A stretch of DNA of 64,000 nucleotides from Denitrobaculum sp965225735 (GCA_965225735.1 CBDDBN010000025.1:186001-250000), one strand, 5' to 3'; shown: positions 11,814 through 20,520, counted from the first letter of the stretch. Numbers and translations: made by a program. The notes: generated by a model from the sequence alone, not told the origin.

Positions 11814-13209
11814 GTCTGGTCCGTGTGTCGGGGATATTGAAGCATCGGGGACATGGCCGTAATCGCGGCTGGTCACGCTCCGAGCCTATAGTAGGGGTTC
11901 TGTGTTGAGCAGCCCCAGTAGGCCATGAAGGAGCGCGACCATGGAGTATTATATCGGTTTGGATGTGTCCCTGAAAGAAACCCATCTTTGTTTGGTCGAT
12001 CAGGCAGGTAAGGTTCTTGGCCGGCGCCGGGAAGTGAGCCGTCCGGATCTTCTGGCTTCGGCGATCAGGTCTCTTGCGCCCGAGGTTCGGTTGGTTGTTC
12101 TGGAGACGGGTGGACAATCGAGTTGGCTGCAGCGCGAACTGAGCGCTTTGGGTGTGCCGGCGGTGATCGTCGATGCCCGACGCGCCAAAGCGGCCTTGAG
12201 TTGCCGGATGAACAAGAGCGATGCCAATGACGCGGAAGGCTTGGCGCAGTTGGCCCGCACCGGCTGGTACCGGGAAGTGGCCGCCAAGCGGCCGGAAGCG
12301 CGCCTGGCGCGGGCGTCTTTGCTGGCCCGTCAGCAACTGGCGAAGCAGCGGCGCGATCTGGAGAACTGCATCCGGGCGCTGTTGCGGGGTTTTGGTCTTC
12401 CTGTTGGGATGGTCAGCCGGCGCGGTTTCGAAGCGCGGGTGTGGGAGTTGCTGGGTAAGGAAACTTTACTGGAAGAGGCCGTGGCGCCTCTGCTGCAGGC
12501 CCGCCGTGGCTTACTGGTTCAGATCGAGGTGCTGGAACGTGACATCAAGGCTCTGGCAGCGGCCTCTGCGGTCTGCACGCGCCTGATGAGCGTTCCCGGT
12601 GTGGGTCCTATGACGGCGCTGGCCTTTGTGAGCGCCATCGACGATCCGGACCGCTTTACACGCTCGAGCGCGGTGGGTGCCTATCTCGGCCTGACCCCTC
12701 GACGTCATCAATCGGGTGAAGTCGACTGGTCCGGCCGGATCTCCAAGCGGGGCGATGCGCTCGCGCGGCACATGCTCTATGAAGCGGCCAATGCCTTAAT
12801 GGTCAGGACCAAGAAGTGGTCGGCCCCCAAGGCCTGGGCCTTGCGCAAGGCGGCCCGCATCGGCCCCAAGAAAGCTCGGGTGGCCCTGGCCCGCAAGCTT
12901 GCTGTGGTCCTGCACCGTATCTGGGTCGATGGCAGCGAATTCCGTTGGACGAAGGAGGAAACCGCCTAAGGCACCAAATACACTAAGACCAGTTCCGTCC
13001 CCGCCGGGACGCGAGGCTCGGGCTCATCCCGCAAGTATTGTTGCGCCCCGAAAGGGACAAACGCGTGGCAGGGACATTGGGAAGCCTGGACCTCTTGGAA
13101 GCCATCCTGCGGCGAGCCTCATGAAAGGCCCATCAGACCGCGTAGACAACCATGATACCGGCGGTGACGTACAAACCGGAGCTTGACCGAAACACTCGCG
13201 ATTAGACAA
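11814..13209 (+). mobile_element. IS110-family insertion sequence (ends approximate)
   Basis: The left limit is set by the abrupt end of homology with the DeoR duplicate at about 11813. The right limit is set by the reappearance of the CATAAT.CTTAA motif at about 13210. No terminal inverted repeats are evident, as expected for IS110 elements. The transposase lies at 11941-12969, leaving about 127 bases of left and 240 bases of right non-coding DNA, either of which could encode the bridge (seek) RNA known from this family. It sits in decayed duplicated DNA. Confidence 0.55.
11941..12969 (+). CDS. IS110-family transposase (DEDD recombinase)
   Basis: The 342-residue protein has the two domains of this family. 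The N-terminal RuvC-like DEDD domain starts 'YYIGLDVSLKETHLCLVD', with 'VLETGG' and 'NKSDANDAEGLAQLAR' supplying acidic residues. The C-terminal Transposase_20 domain has 'LMSVPGVGPMTALAFVSAI' and 'SAVGAYLGLTPRRHQSG' including the catalytic serine region. These enzymes work with an element-encoded bridge RNA to choose target and donor sites. The reading frame is full length and undamaged, so the element may still be active. GGAG precedes the ATG. Confidence 0.93.
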   Translation: MEYYIGLDVSLKETHLCLVDQAGKVLGRRREVSRPDLLASAIRSLAPEVRLVVLETGGQSSWLQRELSALGVPAVIVDARRAKAALSCRMNKSDANDAEGLAQLARTGWYREVAAKRPEARLARASLLARQQLAKQRRDLENCIRALLRGFGLPVGMVSRRGFEARVWELLGKETLLEEAVAPLLQARRGLLVQIEVLERDIKALAAASAVCTRLMSVPGVGPMTALAFVSAIDDPDRFTRSSAVGAYLGLTPRRHQSGEVDWSGRISKRGDALARHMLYEAANALMVRTKKWSAPKAWALRKAARIGPKKARVALARKLAVVLHRIWVDGSEFRWTKEETA

Positions 13210-13285
13210 CATAATACTTAACTCAGCGCTCCTGCTCAGGTCTCAAAAAAGATTCTTAAGGTTTCTAGCGGTGAACGCAACGCTC

Positions 13286-13892
13286 CGCGTCGGGCATGTG
13301 CGGCGGTAAGGCACGCTGTAGGACTCGGGCGGTGGCAACGACGTAATCAGCGTCCGGCTGTGATATCAGAGACCCGATGTGAGATATGACGCGATCAGGG
13401 GGTTCGAGGTGACCCTCCAATAGAGTTCCTGCAGACCGGGTGTTCGCTCGAGCAAGCCAGGCAGCCATTCCAGGTATGAACTCAATGCCTAGGCCAGGAC
13501 GACATCGGCGAAGGTCATCTGGTCCGCAACGCAAGAACCCGACCCCTGCGTCACGATGATCACCTCGAAGCGCGGGCTGAACTTGGCAAAGCGCGCTTCG
13601 AGTTCGGCGGTTGCGATTTCGACACTGGGCCTAAAGGCGACTTGCATCACAGTCTCGGCGAAGGCAGCAACGACACCTGCGATCATGTCGGCCCACATGG
13701 CTTCCGTATCATTGGCGCCGTAAAGCCCGCCCCGCCGCGCGAGATAGCGGATCGTCGCGGAGGACTGACTGGGGTGATGGCCGTCCAGCTCCAGCAAGGG
13801 CATCTGGTCAAAGTGAGGTTTGCCGGATGCGCGCAGGTCCGCCGGTTCTGCCGCAGTGTCTATGGGCAGATTGACGAAATCGACACCGGTGC
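13286..13892 (-). pseudogene. Broken glutathione S-transferase gene, paralogue of the intact GST at 18.8-19.5 kb
   Basis: The minus strand encodes stretches nearly identical to the intact enzyme ('SSATIRYLARRGGLYGAND', 'AELEARFAKF', 'RALPPHMPDAER'). A GAG-to-TAG change after 'MTFADVVLA' ends the main frame, the C-terminal third is shifted into another frame, and the first ~20 codons of the intact gene, including the glutathione-contacting Tyr region, have no counterpart. This is a dead duplicate. With the DeoR fragment on the other side of the IS110 element, it shows that a GST-DeoR segment was copied here and then rearranged. Confidence 0.85.
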
Positions 13893-14098
13893 CGGTCAGC
13901 GTTTCCGAAGTAACGCCGTGATCACGAAAAAAACCGAAGAAACCTTCGTTACCTAGAGTACGGGTGCCAAAAAGCACCTAGGAGAACGAAAACCCTTCTC
14001 GGAAGGTAGGTCGCGGACTCACACGAGAGAAAACCTCGGTCTGCCTGACGTGGAATTGGAAGAAATCGACTGTCTTTTCGCAGGGAGCACATAGATTC

Positions 14099-14680
14099 AT
14101 GACCAGAAAAATACTCGGCCACTATCTTGCACTTGGTGTCATGCTGATCGCCATACAGTCTGCCAGCGCGGCGGAGAGCGGTGATAAGAGCGACTTACTG
14201 TTGCTCGAGAAATTCATAACCAACGCAAAGGGTGTTCATTTTTATACTATTTTCACACCGAACTCCAAATGTCGTAAGATGAAGGTGGTCGAGCACACCC
14301 CCGGCGATAACGTCAGGTTTTCAGTCACCAATGGAAATTCGGAAGGTTATTTCGGCGTCGGCGGCCGCAATGGCTATACCACCTATTTTCCAACCGTAAC
14401 GGATGTAGAGAGATCCGGAACGATCAGCGACTCAAGAGCGATTCAGTGCGCCAAGTTTCCAGACTATCGGAAAGCCGCGTACTCGAAGTCGATTAAGACC
14501 AAGGAGGGCATCCCCTTCGTATGGGTATTTAAAAACGTCCAAGGCTTTTGTTTGCGAAAGTCTGTGCTTCCCGGCTGCAGGGTCTCGTGCTTGCAGCGCG
14601 TGCCAGAGCAGAGGGATGTTTTTGCCATCGCGATGACAAAGGAGGTCGCGGAAAAAGTCTCCGGTGGGCAGTGCTACTGA
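14099..14680 (+). CDS. Secreted hypothetical protein
   Basis: Unrecognised 193-residue protein with a clear signal peptide (hydrophobic residues 8-20, cleavage likely after 'SASA' near residue 25). The mature part has six cysteines, mostly in the C-terminal third ('GFCLRKSVLPGCRVSCLQR'), suggesting disulfides and a periplasmic or extracellular location. No catalytic motif is visible. It stands alone between the GST pseudogene and a minus-strand acetyltransferase gene, is preceded by GCAGGGAG, and has lower GC than the metabolic genes around it. Confidence 0.65.
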   Translation: MTRKILGHYLALGVMLIAIQSASAAESGDKSDLLLLEKFITNAKGVHFYTIFTPNSKCRKMKVVEHTPGDNVRFSVTNGNSEGYFGVGGRNGYTTYFPTVTDVERSGTISDSRAIQCAKFPDYRKAAYSKSIKTKEGIPFVWVFKNVQGFCLRKSVLPGCRVSCLQRVPEQRDVFAIAMTKEVAEKVSGGQCY

Positions 14681-14849
14681 ACAAGAGGCGGCATACATTC
14701 GTCCTACCAAGCCGCGTACGACCCGATCGGCCTTAGCTTCTTCAGAAAGACCGATCGGGTCAGATTCAGTTTTGTGAATCAAATCGACAACCGACGCACA
14801 GCTTTGAACCTGCCCTCAGCTTCAGACCTCTGCGAACCCAATACATCGC

Positions 14850-15374
14850 TTAATGTCGGACGATTTTATAGGTTTTATCAGAGAGGATCCACTGATTGGC
14901 TGTGTCGGGATAAAGATCGCCACCCTCGGCGCCTAGCTTTTTGTAAAAGGCCTCCGCTTCATCATCGAGGGGTGCAAATGTTATGTGCCCCTTTTTCGCT
15001 TGATCTAACTCACAAGAACGTCTGACGGCCTCTTGGACCAAAGCCTGCCCGACACCGTTTCTTCGCGCGCTCGGCATGACCAATACACCGATGATCTTGT
15101 TTTCGCTCATTGCAAGCACGCCGGCCAGTTTTCCGTTCAACCGGTACAAACACAAGAAATCTACCGCATCGGCTTCCATGTAGATGAGTCCCGCAACCTT
15201 TACGACTTTAGGGTCCTGCAGGTCCTCTGGGTTTTCATTGATTCTGCTTTCTATAAAATCGTATGTCTTCCTGGATCGCGAGTCGGTCTTGGTTAAGATG
15301 CGGAAAAACGGCGCACCATTGATCCAATTGGGATCCCACTTTTTAAGTCTCTCAATATCATCTAAATCGGACAT
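14850..15374 (-). CDS. GNAT-family N-acetyltransferase
   Basis: The 174-residue cytoplasmic protein has the acetyl-CoA-binding motif A of the GNAT fold, 'IIGVLVMPSARRNGVGQALV' (about residues 94-113; the R-x-x-G-x-G core is RRNGVG). It is followed by the motif B-like 'ITFAPLDDEAEAFYKKLGA'. The N-terminal 50 residues ('KKWDPNWINGAPFFRIL') are not typical and may recognise the acceptor. The substrate cannot be predicted. It is monocistronic, with no relation to its neighbours apparent. Confidence 0.75.
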   Translation of the reverse strand: MSDLDDIERLKKWDPNWINGAPFFRILTKTDSRSRKTYDFIESRINENPEDLQDPKVVKVAGLIYMEADAVDFLCLYRLNGKLAGVLAMSENKIIGVLVMPSARRNGVGQALVQEAVRRSCELDQAKKGHITFAPLDDEAEAFYKKLGAEGGDLYPDTANQWILSDKTYKIVRH

Positions 15375-16014
15375 CTCAAATTCTCCAATATTGAAAATAC
15401 ATCCCTTCGACTGAGATTAATCCTGTAGTAGAGGCAAGTGACCGTCCGGAAAATCAGATGGATACTTTACCAGTTCGACTGCGAATGCAGCGTAACACTA
15501 GCCGCGAAGTTCGTCGACGCGAGTGACCTTGCGATTGATTTTAGCCCGAGAGTGAAATTACAAAGGCAGTTCTGCGAGAGCCTTAGAAGTTCCGGCGGCA
15601 CGACACACAAGCTCTGGACCTCATCCTGTTGGAATCTTAAGAGGCAGGCCGTAACTTGTACGTCATTTCTCGACGACACTCCCCCTCCCGGCCCTTCAGT
15701 GAGGGCTCACTCAAATTTGAGTCCGCACCACAGATTTCCCTCAACCAAGAGGCTGAGATCGTTCCTGTGCGTTTGACTTCATCACCGGGATTAGGTCGCA
15801 AACGGCTTGCAAAGAAAACCGGAATCTTCATTCAATATCAATATTTTAATCACTCTCCAACCTAAGCCCCTTCGGCTCACTGTCTCCTCACTCCATTTTG
15901 AGCGGGCACCACAGATTTCCTCCATCTTTGACACTTACATCGTCACTGAGCGGGAGGCTGTTTCGGGTCATCATCGGTTCCAACGACACAACGGAACAGA
16001 AGGATCTGGCGCTC
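15375..16014. other. Intergenic stretch with a diverged direct repeat
   Basis: About 640 bases without a convincing gene. Open frames here are short, overlap each other and have no signals. A ~36-base sequence at 15706-15742 (starting CTCACTCAAATTTGAG and containing GCACCACAGATTTCC) recurs diverged at 15887-15922. The right end must hold the promoter of the membrane protein gene at 16015. Confidence 0.5.
15706..15922 (+). repeat. Pair of ~36-bp direct repeats (15706-15742 and 15887-15922)
   Basis: Both copies contain CTCACTC(C)A..TTTGAG followed by GCACCACAGATTTCC. The exact 15-base core GCACCACAGATTTCC is identical, with several substitutions elsewhere. Spacing is about 180 bases. The second copy lies about 90 bases before the membrane protein start. 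It could be a duplicated promoter or regulator site, or residue of an older duplication. Confidence 0.5.
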
Positions 16015-16650
16015 ATGATTTTCGAGGCAATCGGGCAAGTCTTTTCGGAGGACCCTGTCACAACGGCCAAAACAGGTTTGCGCTTCACGCACTTCATCGG
16101 ACTGGCGCTCGGACTTGGCGGCGCTACCTTGCTGGACCTCATGCTCCTGCGTTTCTGTTTAAAGGGTCGTATCCAGACGGAGACCTACAGCATCGTCGCC
16201 TTCTCGAGCAAAATCATCGCTGCCGGCCTGCATATCCTCTGGTTGAGCGGTGTGGGATTTCTACTTTTCTATGCGCTCTACGATGTTGCCAAACTCTACA
16301 ATCCGAAAGTCCATGCCAAGATTGCGGTCGTCATGATCCTGATGGTGAACGGCGTCTTCATCCACCACGTGATCCTGCCGACTATCAGGAGTCAGATCGG
16401 GCGCCCCTTGTTCGAAGGTCTCGGTTTGATGAAGCGAAGCATCTTTGCGGTCTCCGGCGCAATCTCAGCGGTTTCCTGGTACGTTCCCCTGGCTCTGGGC
16501 GTATTCTCCCAGTTCAACCACTCCGTTCCCGCCATAACCATCCTCTCCGCCTATCTGCTGCTGATCCTGCTTGTGGGCGCCGCAATAGGCTTTGCCCTTC
16601 ATCTCCTGGATCCGGGAAAGCGCCAGGTCAGCCTTCAACCCGGCGAGTGA
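16015..16650 (+). CDS. Hypothetical integral membrane protein
   Basis: Not assigned to a named family. I start at the ATG giving 'MIFEAIGQVFSEDPV', preceded by AGAAGGA; the frame is open 117 bases further upstream, but that extension is not protein-like. The 211-residue product has about five to six hydrophobic helices ('FIGLALGLGGATLLDLMLL', 'IAVVMILMVNGVFIHHVIL', 'AITILSAYLLLILLVGAAI'), with His residues in or near helices (HHVILP), which could bind haem or metal. It ends 16 bases before the next small gene, which appears co-transcribed. Confidence 0.65.
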   Translation: MIFEAIGQVFSEDPVTTAKTGLRFTHFIGLALGLGGATLLDLMLLRFCLKGRIQTETYSIVAFSSKIIAAGLHILWLSGVGFLLFYALYDVAKLYNPKVHAKIAVVMILMVNGVFIHHVILPTIRSQIGRPLFEGLGLMKRSIFAVSGAISAVSWYVPLALGVFSQFNHSVPAITILSAYLLLILLVGAAIGFALHLLDPGKRQVSLQPGE

Positions 16651-16666
16651 GGGGCAGGAGATAGAG

Positions 16667-16903
16667 ATGCAAAAGAGACGCTTCACAGATGAAGAGCTGA
16701 CGGCCTTTCTTGACGGAGAGGAAGATCATGCACCGGTCACGGAGATCAGATCCGCCCTAAAGGCGGACGCGGACCTGGCACAAAGACTGGATGTCTTGCG
16801 CATCGACCGCCAGCTCATTGTCGCTGCTTTTGGGGCCTGGTCATCCAAAGCAGGCAATCCCTATGCCGATAAGGATGGTGAAAGTCATCAGGTCCGCAGG
16901 TAG
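16667..16903 (+). CDS. Small protein resembling the N-terminus of anti-sigma factors
   Basis: A 78-residue product starting at an ATG with GGAG seven bases upstream. 'RRFTDEELTAFLDGE' followed by 'EIRSALKADADLAQRLDVLR' is the pattern of the zinc-less anti-sigma domain at the N-terminus of many FecR/RsiW-type regulators. Unlike full anti-sigma factors, it has no transmembrane helix and no cognate sigma gene beside it. The adjoining membrane protein might provide membrane attachment if they form a complex. Function is uncertain. Confidence 0.5.
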   Translation: MQKRRFTDEELTAFLDGEEDHAPVTEIRSALKADADLAQRLDVLRIDRQLIVAAFGAWSSKAGNPYADKDGESHQVRR

Positions 16904-17362
16904 TCACATCACCACCGGGAAGACTCCCGTCTTCTTGACCACCCCGTAGACGAAGCTGCTGTCGATGGAGGCGATGCCGCCAATGGGGTGCAGGCATTTG
17001 CGCACGAAGTTCTCGTAGCCCGGCAGGTCGGCGACGACGACCCTCAGCAGATAGTCGGAGGTGCCGGTCATCACGAAACACTCGAGCACCTGGTCGACCC
17101 GGCGAATATCCTCCTCGAACTGCTTCACCGTGGCCTCCGTGTGGCTGTCCAGGCTGACACGTACGAAGACGGTCACGGGCAGACCGTAGCTCGCCGCGTC
17201 CACATCCGCGCTGTAGCCCTTGATCGCGCCACTCTTCTCCAAGAGCTTCAAACGCCGCAGACAGGGGGACGGCGAGAGATTGACCTCGGCGGCCAGGTCC
17301 TGGTTCGTCATGCGGCCGTTGCGCTGTAGGGCACGCATGATCTGGCGGTCTTTCTGATCCAT
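16904..17362 (-). CDS. Lrp/AsnC-family transcriptional regulator, probably of the methionine gamma-lyase gene
   Basis: The 152-residue protein begins with the family's winged helix-turn-helix ('DRQIMRALQRNGRMTNQDLA', recognition helix 'SPSPCLRRLKLLEKSG'). It continues with the AsnC/RAM ligand domain ('VFVRVSLDSH', 'VLECFVMTGTSDYLLRVVV'). It is divergent from the methionine gamma-lyase gene with 113 bases between, the same arrangement as the Lrp-type activator and lyase genes in Pseudomonas putida (mdeR-mdeA). An inverted repeat in the shared intergenic DNA is the likely operator. Amino-acid sensing, probably methionine, is inferred. Confidence 0.88.
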   Translation of the reverse strand: MDQKDRQIMRALQRNGRMTNQDLAAEVNLSPSPCLRRLKLLEKSGAIKGYSADVDAASYGLPVTVFVRVSLDSHTEATVKQFEEDIRRVDQVLECFVMTGTSDYLLRVVVADLPGYENFVRKCLHPIGGIASIDSSFVYGVVKKTGVFPVVM

Positions 17363-17384
17363 CGGATACCTTTGTGGCAGAAAA

Positions 17385-17419
17385 TGCTAATTTCTATTCA
17401 TTACTTAGCATAATTAGCA
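17385..17419. promoter_or_regulatory. Likely Lrp-type operator between the regulator and methionine gamma-lyase genes
   Basis: TGCTAA at 17385-17390 is inverted as TTAGCA at 17405-17410 and again within ATTAGCA at 17413-17419, in an AT-rich tract otherwise absent nearby. Lrp/AsnC proteins bind such spaced dyads. The site lies within 25-60 bases of both starts, so it can control both genes. Confidence 0.55.
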
Positions 17420-17475
17420 ATCTCCAGCACGCAAAAGCAACCTAGTCTCCCCCTGACACTTTTCAGGAGGCCCGC

Positions 17476-18681
17476 ATGCGCAATCGTCCCGACAGCTTTT
17501 CGACCCTCGCGATCCACCACGGCTATGACCCGCTGGAGAACGAGGGCGCCCTGACCCCGCCGCTGCATCTGACCTCGACCTTTGCCTTCGAGACCGCGGA
17601 AGCCGGCGGCGAGATGTTCAGCGGCGAGCGCGCGGGTCATATCTATTCGCGGATCTCGAACCCGACCTGCGATCTGCTGGAACGCCGCATCGCGGTGCTG
17701 GAGGGAGCGGAAGCCGGCCTGGCGCTGGCCTCGGGGATGGGCGCGATCACCGCGGCGATGTGGACGCTTCTCGAGCCCGGCGACGAAGTCATTCTGGATA
17801 AGACGCTCTACGGCTGCACCTTTTCCTTTATGCAGCACGGCCTGCGTAAATTCGGGGTCACCGTGACCCATGTCGATCTCACCGATCCGGAAAACCTCGC
17901 GGCCGCGATCACCGAACGGACCAGGCTGGTTTATTTCGAAACGCCTGCCAATCCCAACATGCGCCTGGTCGACATTCAGGCCATCGCCGACATCGCACAT
18001 GCGCATGAGGTCTACGTCGTTGTCGACAATACCTATGCGACCCCCTATCTGACGCAGCCGGTCAGACTGGGCGCGGACCTCGTCCTGCATTCCGCCACGA
18101 AGTATCTCGGCGGCCACGGCGACGTGGTGGCGGGTCTGCTGGCCGGGTCCGACGAACTGGTCTCGCGGATCCGGCTCTACGGCATGAAGGATATGACCGG
18201 CGCGGTGATGGCGCCCTTCAACGCCATGATGATCCTGCGCGGCCTAAAGACGCTCGAGGTCCGTATGGACCGGCACTGCGCGAGCGCGATGACCGTGGCA
18301 GAGCTGCTCCAACGATCCTCCGCGGTTCAGGAGGTCTGGTACCCCGGGCTGAAGAGCTTCGGTCAACATGAACTGGCGACGCGGCAGATGTCACAGTTCG
18401 GCGGCATGATCGCCTTCGAACTAAAGGGTGGCATGGATGCCGGCCGCGAGATGATGAACAGGCTGCAGATGATCACCCGCGCAGTTTCGCTCGGGGACGC
18501 CGAAACGCTGATCCAACATCCCGCCAGCATGACCCACTCGACCTACACGCCGGAAGAGCGCGCGGCGCACGGGATCAGTGAAGGCCTCGTCCGCCTCTCG
18601 ATCGGCCTGGAAGGCGTCGACGATGTGATCGCCGATCTCATGCAAGCCCTGCCGAAGCCGCCTGTCTGCAACGCGGCCTGA
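17476..18681 (+). CDS. megL: Methionine gamma-lyase (PLP-dependent Cys/Met metabolism enzyme)
   Basis: This enzyme splits L-methionine into methanethiol, ammonia and 2-oxobutyrate in the cytoplasm. The 401-residue protein carries the PLP lysine in 'HSATKYLGGHGD' (K209) and the conserved 'YSRISNPT'. It also has 'LYGCTF' (Y112, C114), the active-site cysteine that separates methionine gamma-lyases from cystathionine gamma-synthases and beta-lyases, which usually have Gly or another residue there. AGGAGG lies six bases before the ATG. The divergent Lrp-type gene is its probable activator. Homocysteine gamma-lyase activity is a possible alternative. Confidence 0.85.
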   Translation: MRNRPDSFSTLAIHHGYDPLENEGALTPPLHLTSTFAFETAEAGGEMFSGERAGHIYSRISNPTCDLLERRIAVLEGAEAGLALASGMGAITAAMWTLLEPGDEVILDKTLYGCTFSFMQHGLRKFGVTVTHVDLTDPENLAAAITERTRLVYFETPANPNMRLVDIQAIADIAHAHEVYVVVDNTYATPYLTQPVRLGADLVLHSATKYLGGHGDVVAGLLAGSDELVSRIRLYGMKDMTGAVMAPFNAMMILRGLKTLEVRMDRHCASAMTVAELLQRSSAVQEVWYPGLKSFGQHELATRQMSQFGGMIAFELKGGMDAGREMMNRLQMITRAVSLGDAETLIQHPASMTHSTYTPEERAAHGISEGLVRLSIGLEGVDDVIADLMQALPKPPVCNAA

Positions 18682-18807
18682 AGGGACAGCGGAAGACCGG
18701 AGCGGCCAAGCCCATGTCGTTCTGGAGACTCGATACTGGATCAGGGCAACGCGCTTTTGATCCGGTAATAGAGCTTCAAGCTGCGGGGCTGTTTCTCAAT
18801 GCCTGCG

Positions 18808-19500
18808 TCACAGCACGAAGCGCCCCGCATCGGGCATGTGCGGGGGTAAAGCACGCCGTAGGACCCGGGCGGCGGCGATGACGTAATCGTCGTCCGGCTT
18901 GGGATAGCGCAGGTCCGATGCGAGGTAGGACGCGATCGGGGGTTCCGAGGTGACCTTTTCGTACAGCGCTTTCAGACCGGGTGTTCTCTCGAGCAGGCCG
19001 GGCAGCCATTCGAGATAGGAACTCAGGGCCTCGGCCAGGACGACATCGGCGAAGGTCATCCTGTCGGCGGCGCAGAAGCCTGACCCCTGCGCGGCAATCC
19101 GTGCCTCGAAGCGCTGGCCGAATTTGGCGAAACGCGCTTCGAGTTCGGCGATTGCAATTTCAGCGCTGGGCTTGAAGGCCGCCTGCATTGCCATCTCGGC
19201 GAAGTCGGCTACGGCACCTGCGATCATATCTGCCCACATGGCATCGGAATCGTTTGCGCCGTATAGCCCGCCCCGCCGCGCGAGATAGCGGATCGTCGCC
19301 GAAGACTGACTGAGGCGATGGCCGTCCAGTTCCAGGAGAGGCATCTGGTCGAAGGGCAGCTTCCCGGTCGCGCGCAGCTCAGCCAGCTCTTCCGCTGTAT
19401 CGATGGGCAGGTTGACGAACTCGACGCCTGTGGCGGCCAGCATCCAGCGCGTGGTTTCGGCGCGGCCGCGCCCCCTGAAGTACGTCAACTTTGCGACCAC
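18808..19500 (-). CDS. Glutathione S-transferase family protein
   Basis: The 230-residue soluble protein has an N-terminal thioredoxin-like domain beginning 'KLTYFRGRGRAETTRWML', with the Tyr of 'TYF' where alpha/mu/pi/sigma-type GSTs place the glutathione-activating Tyr. The 'MPLLELDG' cis-proline loop and 'SSATIRYLAR' (glutathione contact Ser) follow. The helical C-terminal domain includes 'DRMTFADVVLAEAL', the usual N-capping/hydrophobic-staple region. The substrate is unknown; detoxification or thiol transfer is inferred. A broken paralogue lies at 13.3-13.9 kb. It is near but not tightly linked to the DeoR gene, in the same orientation. Confidence 0.88.
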   Translation of the reverse strand: MVAKLTYFRGRGRAETTRWMLAATGVEFVNLPIDTAEELAELRATGKLPFDQMPLLELDGHRLSQSSATIRYLARRGGLYGANDSDAMWADMIAGAVADFAEMAMQAAFKPSAEIAIAELEARFAKFGQRFEARIAAQGSGFCAADRMTFADVVLAEALSSYLEWLPGLLERTPGLKALYEKVTSEPPIASYLASDLRYPKPDDDYVIAAARVLRRALPPHMPDAGRFVL

Positions 19501-19668
19501 CCGCTTCTCCCTTCGATCTCATCCGCAATGCCGGGCAACCCGGACTCTGACTCATCCAGCAATATTCCATTCAGCTATGCGAAAAGGAAAGGAGGTCCAG
19601 TCGTGCGCCGCAAATAGACCTACTTGGTCCATCCCTTATGGGCGGCGGTTGCTTTGGAATTCTGGGGA

Positions 19669-19846
19669 CATAATGTTTAACTATGCGGCCTGGCGAACGA
19701 CCCCTTTTTCTTGCGGAAATGACGATGAGCTTCGCAGAAAATTTAAAACATCGGGCGTCGTTCAATGACCCATCACGCACGGGTAAAGGCCTGATCCCGC
19801 TTACTCGGTGACGATCTCATCGAACTGGTCTACTTGCGCTATTGTG
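19669..19846 (+). repeat. Source copy of the segment duplicated at 11631-11813
   Basis: From CATAATGTTTAACT, through 'GAAATGACGATGA' and 'ACATCGGGCGT', to the last ~45 bases of the DeoR gene, this stretch aligns with 11631-11813 with scattered substitutions. A ~15-base shared start (CATAAT.CTTAAC) is seen a third time at about 13210, next to the IS110-type element, hinting that the motif is the edge of some mobile or recombination-prone unit. Confidence 0.65.
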
Positions 19847-20520
19847 GAGAGCGCTTTTCTGTTGAATTTGCTTTGTGTCGCCAAGAGGAAAGACTTGCTG
19901 GCGACACTTATCGCGGCGCGTTTGATCGCGATTTTTCCCATGTCGAAATCCATGACACGACCGGTATCGTCAATGGCAGAGCAAGCGACCATCGCGCAGT
20001 CGAGGTGGACCTCCGTCAGCTTCTGTACGATGTCTTCTCCGACAAGAGAACCGTCGGGACCGGCCAAGCGCCCCCCTAGAACGAAGACGCGGTGCCGGTC
20101 CTGATCGAATGCCATGGCGGCGCGCATTGAATTGGTGAAAATCGTAAAGCCCGGACGCGCCGCCAGCTCTTTCGCACAGGCCTCGATCGTGGTTCCGACA
20201 TCGAGGTAAAGTGTCGATCCGTCCGGAACCAGCGCCGCCGCTTTGCGCCCGACACTCGCCTTTTCGCGTCGTCCGATCGTACGCTTTTCGCTGTAGTCGA
20301 GCCGGGTCGCCTCCGTCGCCTCGGCCGGCCCCGCGCCGCCGTGAAACCGCGTCACGCGCCCCTGCCGCGACAGCTCAATGATGTCCCGGCGGATTGTTTG
20401 CGCTGAGACGCCCAGCTGAGCGGCGAATGCTTCAATTGTAACAAATCCGTGCTCAGTTACCTGTGCAAGGATAGCTGATTGGCGCTCAGAAAAGCTGTGG
20501 CCGGTCTCGGCAATTGTCAT
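19801..20520 (-). CDS. DeoR/GlpR-family transcriptional repressor of the adjacent transporter operon
   Basis: The 239-residue protein has the DeoR-type helix-turn-helix ('SERQSAILAQVTEHGFVTIE', 'SAQTIRRDIIELSRQGRVTR', then 'FHGGA'). The sugar-phosphate-sensing DeoRC domain follows ('DGSTLYLDVGTTIEACAKEL', 'VFVLGGRLAGPDGSLVG'). Members respond to phosphorylated sugars or glycerol phosphate. It is divergent from the LOG-ABC transporter operon, and the 71-base gap carries a perfect 14-bp palindrome that is the likely binding site. So the transported compound, or its phosphorylated form, is the probable inducer. Confidence 0.9.
   Translation of the reverse strand: MTIAETGHSFSERQSAILAQVTEHGFVTIEAFAAQLGVSAQTIRRDIIELSRQGRVTRFHGGAGPAEATEATRLDYSEKRTIGRREKASVGRKAAALVPDGSTLYLDVGTTIEACAKELAARPGFTIFTNSMRAAMAFDQDRHRVFVLGGRLAGPDGSLVGEDIVQKLTEVHLDCAMVACSAIDDTGRVMDFDMGKIAIKRAAISVASKSFLLATQSKFNRKALSTIAQVDQFDEIVTE

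Noticed and set aside
15438..15776. A possible 112-residue protein
   Set aside because: No ribosome site, atypical composition, and it overlaps a repeat-containing intergenic region.
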